Source of the DNA: Candidatus Aminicenantota bacterium | Lineage (GTDB): Bacteria; Acidobacteriota; Aminicenantia; UBA2199 | Reading direction: 5' to 3' | DNA length: 5,871 nucleotides | NCBI GenBank assembly: GCA_024644125.1 | Contig: JAHELQ010000361.1 | Span: 1 to 5,871 of the forward strand | In this document: positions 1 to 5,267 of the stretch, one piece after another | Numbering within the stretch: the first letter of the stretch is position 1 | How the letters are laid out: every line of letters starts with the position of its first letter | Notes under the pieces: model-generated | Database searches by the model: none | Seen by the model: only the letters and a program-made list of their open reading frames with translations | Told to the model about the DNA's origin: nothing | Made by a program: the position numbers and the translations under genes

Positions 1-10
1 TCTTTTCCCT

Positions 11-38
11 CGACGAAGAATTCATCGACGAAGAATTC
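11..38. repeat. Short tandem direct repeat (13 bp, period 15)
   Basis: The 13-mer CGACGAAGAATTC occurs at 11-23 and again at 26-38, separated by AT. The unit contains an EcoRI-like palindrome GAATTC. It is the first element of a repeat-rich, non-coding stretch that continues to about position 252. No gene is evident here. Confidence 0.8.
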
Positions 39-62
39 TGCTTGCCTGTCCCCAGTCTTTTC

Positions 63-167
63 TCGAAGCCTTCATCGATTTTATTTCGAAGCCCGGTTCG
101 GAAGTCCTGGTAGAATCAAAGATGCGATGCTGCGATGCCGCGGATGATCATCGAAGCCTTCATCGAT
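63..167. repeat. Pair of exact 17-bp direct repeats, second joined to a palindrome
   Basis: TCGAAGCCTTCATCGAT is present at 63-79 and again, identical, at 151-167. The second copy runs into a perfect 12-base palindrome ATCGATATCGAT (162-173). Around that palindrome, GAAGC (153-157) can pair with GCTTC (175-179), giving a potential imperfect hairpin. The sequence between the copies is rich in GATGC/CGATG permutations. No coding function is supported on either strand. Confidence 0.75.
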
Positions 168-213
168 ATCGATAGCTTCTCGACAACGATTGCTACGAAT
201 GCTGCTTCGTCTG

Positions 214-252
214 TCCCCAGATCCCCTCCCCAGATCCCCCTCCCAGATCCCC
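214..252. repeat. Tandem repeat of a 13-bp C-rich unit, about three copies
   Basis: TCCCCAGATCCCC is found at 214-226 and 227-239, and a copy one C shorter follows at 241-252. The array starts inside a CTGTCCCCAG block (211-220) that also occurs at 46-55. It thus looks like local slippage expansion of one end of a dispersed intergenic repeat. The array lies upstream of the likely promoter of the GAF-pyrE operon. Confidence 0.8.
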
Positions 253-333
253 AGGTCTTGCAAAAAATGTCGAATCTCTTTTGTTAATTGCGTTTGTTTA
301 TTGGGATTTTAGACAAATTTTGGACGAAAGGTC

Positions 334-362
334 TTGTAATTTATTGGAAAAAATATTACTAT
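334..362 (+). promoter_or_regulatory. Putative sigma70-like promoter of the GAF-pyrE operon
   Basis: TTGTAA (334-339) and TACTAT (357-362) are separated by 17 bp in an AT-rich stretch. This would put the transcription start near 369 and leave a leader of about 34 nt before the ATG at 403. The leader contains GAGGT (392-396), 6 nt ahead of the start. This is a motif match read by eye and competing boxes exist nearby. Confidence 0.45.
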
Positions 363-402
363 TTTATGGGTAACGTATCCCAATTGGAAACGAGGTGCCA
401 TA

Positions 403-960
403 ATGACAGATGTAAATTTTGTGGTCGAACAATTAAGAAGTTTGACCAGTAGCGCAGATGATCCCGATAACATTTTTTTCGAGGTGGTAAAGGAAATCGC
501 CAGTTTTTATTGCGACGTATTTAACTTGAGACCGATCGAGGTTGCGATCTTTTTATGCAACGACGAGAAGACCATCCTCTCGTTTGCCCATCCCAATCAT
601 CTGGTGAACGCGGGCATGATCCCCGTCAGTTCCAGTGAAGCGATCGTATCCCAGATTTTCAGAACCCGCCGATCTTATATCGACAACAACTTCTCCCAGC
701 AGAAGCACCTGTCGATATTTGAAATGGTACCAGTCCCCGGCGGCCAGAACGAACCGATCTGGAAAATGATGGGCACATTGATCACATTGATCGACGACAA
801 CATCGGAGTGATCGAGCTTTCCCGCAGGGGCACATCCATGGGCGAAGCAGGCAGGGATTTTACCACGGAAGATCTCGAATTTTTGAAGATGACCATGATC
901 CAGTTGGCCCCGTTTATCAAACGTTGCATGCCTACGAATTTTAGAGGAAAATTGAGATGA
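403..960 (+). CDS. Small GAF-like domain protein, first gene of the pyrE operon
   Basis: This is a 185-residue cytoplasmic protein with no signal peptide or membrane segment. Its C-terminal half looks like the end of a GAF domain: a hydrophobic strand (GTLITLI, 124-130), then NIGVIELSRRG (133-143), then DFTTEDLEFLKMTMIQLAPFI (152-172), which resembles the FTxEDlelL closing helix of GAF domains. The N-terminal part (about 5-110) would supply the opening helix and first strands (EVAIFLCNDEKTILSFAH, 46-63). GAF domains bind small ligands or mediate dimerisation; the ligand here cannot be read from sequence. No output domain is attached, so it is a stand-alone sensor-like fold. The start ATG at 403 has GAGGT 6 nt upstream. 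Its stop overlaps the pyrE start (ATGA, 957-960), implying translational coupling. The GAF call is moderate, and a role linked to PyrE is inference. Confidence 0.75.
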   Translation: MTDVNFVVEQLRSLTSSADDPDNIFFEVVKEIASFYCDVFNLRPIEVAIFLCNDEKTILSFAHPNHLVNAGMIPVSSSEAIVSQIFRTRRSYIDNNFSQQKHLSIFEMVPVPGGQNEPIWKMMGTLITLIDDNIGVIELSRRGTSMGEAGRDFTTEDLEFLKMTMIQLAPFIKRCMPTNFRGKLR

Positions 961-1490
961 GAGAACAGTTAAAAAAAATATTGTTGGAAAAAAGCGTCAT
1001 CACCGGCAGAGAATTTACCCTATCATCAGGTAAAAAAAGCGACTTTTACGTGGACGCGCGGATCACCACTCTCGACCCGGCGGGCGCGTATTTTTGCGGA
1101 AAGATTTTTCTTGAAATGCTGAAAGATTACAAGGTCAATGCGATCGGCGGGTACTCCATCGGCGCGGACCCGATCGTATCTTCCATCGCGGTCTTGAGCT
1201 ATCAGGAAGGTCAACCGATTCCGGCGTTCATCATTCGCAAAGAGGAAAAAACCCACGGCACCCGCAAAGCCATCGAAGGCAACTTCCCGGAAAACGCAGT
1301 GGTGGCCATATTCGACGATGTGGTAACATCCGGCGGTTCGATTCTCAAAGGGGCGAAACAAGTGGAAGCCCTGGGGGGAACCGTAGCTGTGATCATGTCG
1401 GTGATCGACCGCCAGGAAGGCGGCCGCGAAATCATCGAGGGCGCGGGTTATAGATTCCAATCCATTTTCACGAGAGAGGATTTACTCTAG
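957..1490 (+). CDS. pyrE: Orotate phosphoribosyltransferase
   Basis: PyrE converts orotate and PRPP to orotidine 5'-monophosphate and pyrophosphate, the fifth step of de novo UMP synthesis, in the cytoplasm. At 177 residues the length fits short bacterial OPRTs. Family motifs are intact: SSGKKSDFYVDAR near the N-terminus (23-35), the flexible catalytic loop RKEEKTHGTRKAIEG (94-108) with its Lys and His residues, and the PRPP-binding signature VVAIFDDVVTSGGS (115-128) with the paired acidic residues. GGYSIGADPI (64-73) is the pyrophosphate-loop region. The ATG overlaps the stop of the GAF-like gene and has AGAGGA (943-948) 8 nt upstream inside that gene, so translation is probably coupled. The gene ends 21 bp from the convergent nucleotidase. 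The motif set makes other phosphoribosyltransferases unlikely. Confidence 0.95.
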   Translation: MREQLKKILLEKSVITGREFTLSSGKKSDFYVDARITTLDPAGAYFCGKIFLEMLKDYKVNAIGGYSIGADPIVSSIAVLSYQEGQPIPAFIIRKEEKTHGTRKAIEGNFPENAVVAIFDDVVTSGGSILKGAKQVEALGGTVAVIMSVIDRQEGGREIIEGAGYRFQSIFTREDLL

Positions 1491-1497
1491 CCCTATC

Positions 1498-1520
1498 CTG
1501 GTTCGCGCCGATCAGTTTTT
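1498..1520 (+). terminator. Weak candidate Rho-independent terminator after pyrE
   Basis: CTGGTT (1498-1503) can pair with GATCAG (1510-1515), with two G-U pairs, around a six-base loop CGCGCC. TTTTT (1516-1520) follows. The hairpin starts 8 nt past the pyrE stop codon and overlaps the 3' end of the convergent nucleotidase gene. The stem is short, so this is only a plausible terminator. Confidence 0.35.
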
Positions 1521-2492
1521 CAATTCATTGATGGTGCCGATGACTTTTTCGTGAATGCAGGGCACCGAGGCCAGGATTCCTGAATTGTCGGCCAAAGTCT
1601 TACCAACGCTAAAATCCAATTTTTTACCGGAGATATCGGTCACGATTCCGCCAGCCTCTTCCACAATCAAGCTACCGGCCGCGTGGTCCCAGATTTTCTC
1701 CTTGTAATCGGGAGTTTTGGGATTGGGAATCCGCAGGTAGATCTCGGCCTTGCCGCCGGACACCATGCTGTATTTCACCTGGCTGTCCATTTGCACAGGA
1801 TCCTGCCCGATGTTCAAGATTTTGGCGATCTGCAACTGCATATCCATATTGCTGTGGGCAGAGACGTAACTCTCCACAAACCTCATGTCCCGGGGATCCT
1901 GGATGGAAGAGATGGATATTTTCTCCGGGCGGCCGGTGCCGCTATCCAGAACGAACGACCCTTCGCTTGCGATGGCGTATACCAGGCAACCGGTGTGGTT
2001 GTCTTGCAATTCCAGATTGGGGCAACCGAGAATGCCCAGCTTGACCTGCCCGTCGCTGATGAGAGCCAGGGCGATGGCGAATTGCTCGCCCCGTAAGAAA
2101 CCTTTGGTACCGTCGATGGGATCGAGGGTCCAGAATGTTCCGTCCGGCAGCTTGCCGCCCAGGTCGATCTTCTGGAACAGGTTGTCTTTGGAGAGAAATC
2201 CCTTCACTTCGTCATCCTGATTTATATAGTAATGAATTTTTTCCAGAACCGTCTTGTTTTTGCCCTCTTTGAGAGCAGTCGAATCCTCTTCGGCCACGAT
2301 TGGGATTCCCGGGAATGTGCCGTCGAGATAATGGCAGATGATTGCCTGCGACAGAAAATCGGCGACGGTTACGGGGCTTTTATCCGCTTTGATGATGGCG
2401 TCGTCGGACGATAGATCCTTCTGGACCAATTTTGTCATACGCATGGCGGTTTTTACTGCGTGGATGCCTATTTTAAGTTCAGTTTCATACAT
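1512..2492 (-). CDS. 3'(2'),5'-bisphosphate nucleotidase (CysQ/HAL2 type, inositol monophosphatase superfamily)
   Basis: This family removes the 3'-phosphate of PAP (and often PAPS or inositol polyphosphates), yielding AMP; PAP is the by-product of sulfate assimilation and sulfotransferases. The metal-dependent phosphatase motifs are present in order in the 326-residue protein: KSPVTVAD (38-45), VAEED (66-70), WTLDPIDGTKGFLRG (121-135) and WDHAAGSLIVEEAGG (268-282). The form DPIDGTKGFLRG and the length near 320 match the HAL2/CysQ-like branch better than plain inositol monophosphatases. I chose the ATG at 2492, which has AAGAGGT 4 nt upstream and gives the expected N-terminus (MYETELK...). 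An in-frame TTG at 2519 would add nine residues and has AGGAG 10 nt upstream; it is less likely. The gene is monocistronic here, convergent with pyrE and divergent from the VWA gene. Exact substrate preference is not readable. Confidence 0.9.
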   Translation of the reverse strand: MYETELKIGIHAVKTAMRMTKLVQKDLSSDDAIIKADKSPVTVADFLSQAIICHYLDGTFPGIPIVAEEDSTALKEGKNKTVLEKIHYYINQDDEVKGFLSKDNLFQKIDLGGKLPDGTFWTLDPIDGTKGFLRGEQFAIALALISDGQVKLGILGCPNLELQDNHTGCLVYAIASEGSFVLDSGTGRPEKISISSIQDPRDMRFVESYVSAHSNMDMQLQIAKILNIGQDPVQMDSQVKYSMVSGGKAEIYLRIPNPKTPDYKEKIWDHAAGSLIVEEAGGIVTDISGKKLDFSVGKTLADNSGILASVPCIHEKVIGTINELKN

Positions 2493-2496
2493 ATTT

Positions 2497-2503
2497 ACCT
2501 CTT
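2497..2503 (-). promoter_or_regulatory. Ribosome binding site deciding the nucleotidase start
   Basis: On the minus strand AAGAGGT (2503-2497) lies 4 nt before the ATG at 2492-2490. It favours this start over the upstream in-frame TTG at 2519. Confidence 0.7.
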
Positions 2504-2546
2504 GGTGGTGGTCTTTCAATTATAGAAAGCTCCTGGAGTAATTTAT

Positions 2547-2575
2547 ATTATTCAATGATTGGGCATAGCTGTCAA
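2547..2575 (-). promoter_or_regulatory. Sigma70-like promoter of the nucleotidase gene
   Basis: Reading the minus strand, a perfect TTGACA (2575-2570) is followed after exactly 17 bp by AATAAT (2552-2547), five of six matches to the -10 consensus. Transcription would start near 2540, giving a leader of roughly 48 nt to the ATG at 2492. This is one of the two clearest promoters in the window. Confidence 0.7.
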
Positions 2576-2636
2576 TGGGAAAACAAAAAAAATTAAAATT
2601 AAATTAAAGCGTCGAGACTTGATCAAAGCCGTTTTT

Positions 2637-2642
2637 TATATT
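2637..2642 (+). promoter_or_regulatory. Possible -10 box for the VWA gene, implying a near-leaderless transcript
   Basis: TATATT (2637-2642) is the best -10 match upstream of the GTG at 2654. No good -35 sits at the right distance; TTGATC at 2619-2624 is too close. If used, transcription would begin about 5 nt before the start codon, which fits the lack of an SD site there. The call rests on a single AT-rich hexamer and is weak. Confidence 0.3.
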
Positions 2643-2653
2643 ACCCTGTCCAG

Positions 2654-3916
2654 GTGCAGAGATATGTACGTCTCTTTATTGCCTTGATTGTCGTGCTTGT
2701 GGGCGCGGTCCCTCAATATGCCGAAATTCCCTCCAATATAGAAATCGTTTTAGACGCCTCCTATACGATGAATGAGCGGACTGACAGCGGGAAAAAAAAG
2801 TTGGACGTCGCCAAAGAGGCGATCGCGCGCTTCCTGGACCGATTGGATGGGGAATGCAATGTCGCGTTGAGGGCGTACGGCCATATGGCGTTGCGGATTT
2901 TAAAAGATTGCACGGACAGCGAGCTGTTGGTCCCATTTGCCCCGGTGTCGCGTAACAAGGATGAGATCGACCGGATGCTGAAATCAGTATGCGCCAGAGG
3001 AGTGACGCCTCTTTCAGTTGTGTTGAGCGATGCCTCGGAAGATTTTTTCGGACGGGGCGATGACCGGAACGCGATCATCCTCATCGGGGACGGCGCGGAA
3101 TCCTGTCAGGGAGATCCGTGCGGGATAGCGGCGGAATTGAGCGCCAATGACCGGAGCGTGATTGTCATGACGATAGGGTTCAGGCCTGGCGATCTGGCCG
3201 CCGAACAATTGTGGTGTGTCGCCGAGGCCACAGGGGGACGTTATTATGGGGCGCAGAACGAAACCGAACTGGAGGACGCCTTAAAGCGGACGATCATGGA
3301 GTTTGCCATTCCTTCTCCCAGGATTGCAGGCGAGGGGCAGCTCAGGATAAAAAACGCCGAAGCCGTTCCTGTCACAATTGCCGACGCGGTAACGGGAAAA
3401 ATCCTGACGGTCGAAGCCGGGATGCATGGGATAACGAATGTGCCTTCCGGGATTTATACGGTTTCCATAGGGAATCTGGTCTGGAAAAGCGTCATGGTCT
3501 CCGCGGGCCGGGAGACTGTCCTGGCGCCGGGGCGGCTACATGTGGCCAACGCCTGGAAATATGGACACAGGGTGGCGGAATGGGAAAGCAAAAACCTTGT
3601 GGGCACCATTACACCTGAACATTCCGAACTGATCGTGTTGCCCGGGGACTACGAAGTGATGTTCGGCCTGGCCCATTGGCGTGTAAATGTACCCGCGGGC
3701 AAGTTGAAATCGATAAAACCCGGGGTTATCTCAGTAGAAAATGTGACCCAAAAAGGAGTCGAGCTCAGGGGCATACCCATGAACACTGTCATCGGAGGTT
3801 TGACGCGCCAGCAGAATTGGATGCCCCTACCGCCGGGCGAGTACTCGATATTTATCAAAGATCAGTGCTTCACCTTCTTCCTGAAAGAGGATCAACGCCT
3901 GCTCATAGATAAATAG
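2654..3916 (+). CDS. Exported von Willebrand factor A (VWA) domain protein with a three-fold repeated C-terminal module
   Basis: The 420-residue protein begins with a signal peptide or membrane anchor (R3, R6, then hydrophobic LFIALIVVLVGAV, with possible cleavage near QYA-E, 21-24). It is therefore probably periplasmic or surface-located. A VWA domain fills about 28-215. Its metal-ion (MIDAS) residues are D34-A-S-Y-T38, T118 (GVTPLS) and D146 (LIGDGAESC). The first motif has Thr where DxSxS is usual, a conservative change that can still bind metal. ALRAYGHM (71-78), CTDSELLVPFAP (86-97) and the paired cysteines C151/C156 (ESCQGDPC) are typical of exported bacterial VWA proteins. Residues 226-418 form three related beta-rich units. 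The GTG start is the first usable codon in this frame after an upstream stop (2600-2602), and no later start keeps the signal peptide. No SD precedes it. Such proteins usually bind other proteins or matrix; the partner is unknown. Confidence 0.85.
   Translation: MQRYVRLFIALIVVLVGAVPQYAEIPSNIEIVLDASYTMNERTDSGKKKLDVAKEAIARFLDRLDGECNVALRAYGHMALRILKDCTDSELLVPFAPVSRNKDEIDRMLKSVCARGVTPLSVVLSDASEDFFGRGDDRNAIILIGDGAESCQGDPCGIAAELSANDRSVIVMTIGFRPGDLAAEQLWCVAEATGGRYYGAQNETELEDALKRTIMEFAIPSPRIAGEGQLRIKNAEAVPVTIADAVTGKILTVEAGMHGITNVPSGIYTVSIGNLVWKSVMVSAGRETVLAPGRLHVANAWKYGHRVAEWESKNLVGTITPEHSELIVLPGDYEVMFGLAHWRVNVPAGKLKSIKPGVISVENVTQKGVELRGIPMNTVIGGLTRQQNWMPLPPGEYSIFIKDQCFTFFLKEDQRLLIDK
3329..3907 (+). 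repeat. Three tandem ~65-residue protein repeats in the VWA protein
   Basis: Units start at about residues 226 (EGQLRIKNAE), 292 (PGRLHVANAW) and 356 (PGVISVENVT). Each later carries a proline-Gly-Tyr turn: PSGIYTVSIG (264-273), PGDYEVMFGL (330-339) and PPGEYSIFIK (393-402). The turns recur every 64-65 residues. The DNA is not obviously repeated, so the duplication is old. The pattern resembles small beta-sandwich or PEGA-like modules, but I do not recognise a named family. Confidence 0.65.
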
Positions 3917-3931
3917 TTTTTCCCCTTTCCA

Positions 3932-3960
3932 TTGATTTTGTCGAAAAAGCGTTATATATT
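3932..3960 (+). promoter_or_regulatory. Sigma70-like promoter of the RiPP precursor gene
   Basis: TTGATT (3932-3937) and TATATT (3955-3960) are separated by exactly 17 bp. They lie directly after the VWA stop codon and 39 bp before the precursor ATG. The predicted start near 3967 gives a leader of about 32 nt carrying the SD. A dedicated promoter suggests that the small gene is transcribed on its own. Confidence 0.6.
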
Positions 3961-3984
3961 AGGAAAATATAGATGATTAAAAAC

Positions 3985-3990
3985 AGGAGG
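3985..3990 (+). promoter_or_regulatory. Perfect Shine-Dalgarno AGGAGG of the small peptide gene
   Basis: AGGAGG (3985-3990) sits 8 nt before the ATG at 3999. It is the strongest ribosome binding site in the window and is strong evidence that this short reading frame is translated, probably at a high rate. Confidence 0.85.
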
Positions 3991-3998
3991 AAAATCAT

Positions 3999-4172
3999 AT
4001 GCCAAAATCAAAAAAACTAATTCTTGCAAATCTCAAGGTGGACAGTTTTATCACAACACTCTCCAGTGATCAAGAGCAGGGCGTTAAAGGCGGGCTGACC
4101 GCAGATGCCTGCATTACCTTGCCGATCCGAACCTATTGCTTCGAAACGCAATGGCCGGATATGCCTTGTTAA
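3999..4172 (+). CDS. RiPP (lanthipeptide-like) precursor peptide with pinensin-type leader
   Basis: This 57-residue peptide has the architecture of a ribosomally synthesised, post-translationally modified peptide precursor. A short basic start (MPKSKK) is followed by LILANLKVDSFITTL (7-21), which resembles the LKVxSFVT leader of pinensin-type class I lanthipeptide precursors. A polar stretch (SSDQEQG, 22-28) leads to VKGG (29-32), a double-glycine cleavage site as used by C39-peptidase exporters. The predicted core is residues 33-57: 25 residues with Cys38, Cys47 and a C-terminal Cys57, Thr at 34, 40, 45 and 50, and no Ser. T34/C38, T40/C47 and T50/C57 are possible thioether pairs; disulfides or other chemistry are equally open. 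The gene has its own promoter and a perfect SD. No LanB/LanC, LanM, radical-SAM enzyme, protease or transporter lies next to it, so maturation would act in trans. I am confident that it is a real gene, fairly confident of RiPP, and less sure of lanthipeptide class. Confidence 0.8.
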   Translation: MPKSKKLILANLKVDSFITTLSSDQEQGVKGGLTADACITLPIRTYCFETQWPDMPC

Positions 4173-4243
4173 TCTAACTAGCTACCATTTTCAAAGCCAC
4201 CGCCGGTTGAGAACAGGATTCCCGGAAAATCGGGGAAACTGGC

Positions 4244-4273
4244 TTGATTATTGTACCCGGAATGGGGTACCAT
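4244..4273 (+). promoter_or_regulatory. Promoter with palindromic operator-like spacer ahead of the lipoprotein gene
   Basis: TTGATT (4244-4249) and TACCAT (4268-4273) are spaced by 18 bp. The inverted repeat GTACCC (4253-4258) / GGGTAC (4265-4270), with six bases between its arms, lies almost wholly inside that spacer and reaches into the -10 box. This is a common position for a repressor or MerR-like operator. As RNA it could only form a short hairpin with no U-tract, so a terminator is less likely. An SD-like AGAGGA (4301-4306) follows before the ATG. Confidence 0.4.
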
Positions 4274-4310
4274 TGATTCGTAGCAAATCATTTAGCGGAT
4301 AGAGGAATAT

Positions 4311-5252
4311 ATGATGAAACGGATCAAAAAGTTTAGCAAATGTTTTGTCCTGGCGTTACTTACAGGGTTTACCCTGATCTCCGCCGGCGGCTGCGCCAAA
4401 TCGTCAGAAGCTCCAGTAGGAAACTCATACGCGAAAGAAATCAAGGAATTCCGGGATCTCCGTCTTCAGAGGCTGAAGGCCAGGGACGGTTGGTTAAGTC
4501 TGGCGGGTCTATTCTGGTTGGAAGAGGGCGAGAACACCTTTGGGGGTTCCGAAGAAGCCGATTTCGTGTTGGAGAAGAAAAATTTGCCGCCGGTGATCGG
4601 AACCTTTATTTTGGGAGATGCATCTCTGCGCTTCAAAGCCGCCGAGGGAGTCTCGGTGACAGTCGAAGGAGGCGGGGAAATCAACGGCGAGATGCCGCTT
4701 CTGACGGACGAGACTGCGAAGCCGACACTCCTGTCGCATCAGTCATTGAGCTGGTTTATCATCAAACGGGGAGATAAACTGGGTGTCCGGGTTAGGGATG
4801 CGGAAAATCCCCGTATCGCTCAATTGACCAGCATCGACACCTTCCCCATCGAGAAAGAATGGCGCATCGAAGCGACATTCGAGAAATACCAATCGCCCCG
4901 TATGATCAAAACGCCGACGGCGATCGGCACCATCGACGAGCAACCTTCGCCGGGAGTGTTGGTGTTCACGGTGAAAGGGAACGAATTCAAATTGCACCCG
5001 ATTGGCGGAGAGGGAGATTTATTTATCGTTTTCGGAGACGAGACAAACACTGTCGAGACCTATGGCGGCGGACGTTTTTTGACGGTGAAACAGCCGGATG
5101 TGAATGGTCGAACTTTTATCGATTTTAACCGGGCCATCAATCCGCCATGCATGTTTTCGCCCTACGCCACCTGCCCGTTACCGCCCGAAGAGAACATCCT
5201 TCCCTTCCAGGTACGAGCGGGCGAAAAAATGGTCAAAGGCCTGGGGCATTAG
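4311..5252 (+). CDS. DUF1684 family lipoprotein
   Basis: The 313-residue protein starts with a basic region (MMKRIKKFSK), a hydrophobic stretch and a lipobox SAGGC with Cys28, so it should be exported and lipid-anchored. The mature part matches DUF1684. Near the N-terminus it has RDGWLSLAGLFWLEEGENTFG (58-78), near the C-terminus DFNRAINPPCMFSPYATCPL (271-290), then PPEENILPFQVRAGEK (291-306), the two hallmark blocks of the family. Cys280 and Cys288 lie in the second block and could bind metal or form a disulfide. The family's biochemical role is not established to my knowledge. ATG at 4311 has AGAGGA 4 nt upstream; the adjacent ATG at 4314 has 7 nt spacing and is equally plausible. The gene has a likely promoter of its own, is downstream of the RiPP precursor, and converges on the permease gene with only 15 bp between stops. 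Confidence 0.88.
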   Translation: MMKRIKKFSKCFVLALLTGFTLISAGGCAKSSEAPVGNSYAKEIKEFRDLRLQRLKARDGWLSLAGLFWLEEGENTFGGSEEADFVLEKKNLPPVIGTFILGDASLRFKAAEGVSVTVEGGGEINGEMPLLTDETAKPTLLSHQSLSWFIIKRGDKLGVRVRDAENPRIAQLTSIDTFPIEKEWRIEATFEKYQSPRMIKTPTAIGTIDEQPSPGVLVFTVKGNEFKLHPIGGEGDLFIVFGDETNTVETYGGGRFLTVKQPDVNGRTFIDFNRAINPPCMFSPYATCPLPPEENILPFQVRAGEKMVKGLGH

Positions 5253-5261
5253 CTCCCGGCC
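5224..5261 (-). terminator. Likely Rho-independent terminator of the minus-strand permease gene
   Basis: A nine-position stem (5238-5246 with 5253-5261, one mismatch and one G-U pair) encloses a six-base loop that contains part of the lipoprotein gene's stop codon. It starts 6 nt beyond the permease stop (5270-5268). On the minus strand it is followed by a T-rich stretch: TTT next to the stem and TTTTTT at 5229-5224. The terminator therefore lies inside the 3' end of the convergent DUF1684 gene. On the plus strand no T-tract follows, so it seems one-directional. Confidence 0.55.
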
Positions 5262-5267
5262 GCTCCC

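Noticed and set aside
1..252. Possible CRISPR array
   Set aside because: The repeats are of different lengths, irregularly spaced or directly adjacent, with no uniform unique spacers and no cas genes nearby.
81..263. 60-codon open frame on the minus strand in the repeat region
   Set aside because: It is composed of the repeats themselves, with low-complexity Arg/Asp/Gly-rich sequence, and shows no family resemblance.
1026..1460. Long minus-strand open frame (144 codons) opposite pyrE
   Set aside because: pyrE is identified by its motifs in this interval; the antisense frame is a composition-driven shadow.
1683..2220. Plus-strand open frames opposite the nucleotidase
   Set aside because: The minus-strand gene carries all phosphatase motifs here; the plus-strand translations have no family features.
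2493..2519. Nine-residue N-terminal extension of the nucleotidase from a TTG codon
   Set aside because: The ATG at 2492 has a closer, better SD and gives the family's usual N-terminus; the TTG has only AGGAG at 10 nt spacing.
4219..4237. TTCCC/GGGAA inverted repeat as a terminator of the precursor gene
   Set aside because: The stem has only 5 bp with a 9-base loop and no following T-tract, so it is not convincing.
4105..4302. 65-codon open frame on the plus strand overlapping the RiPP precursor in another frame
   Set aside because: No SD precedes its ATG, it overlaps the well-supported precursor, and its translation has no recognisable features.
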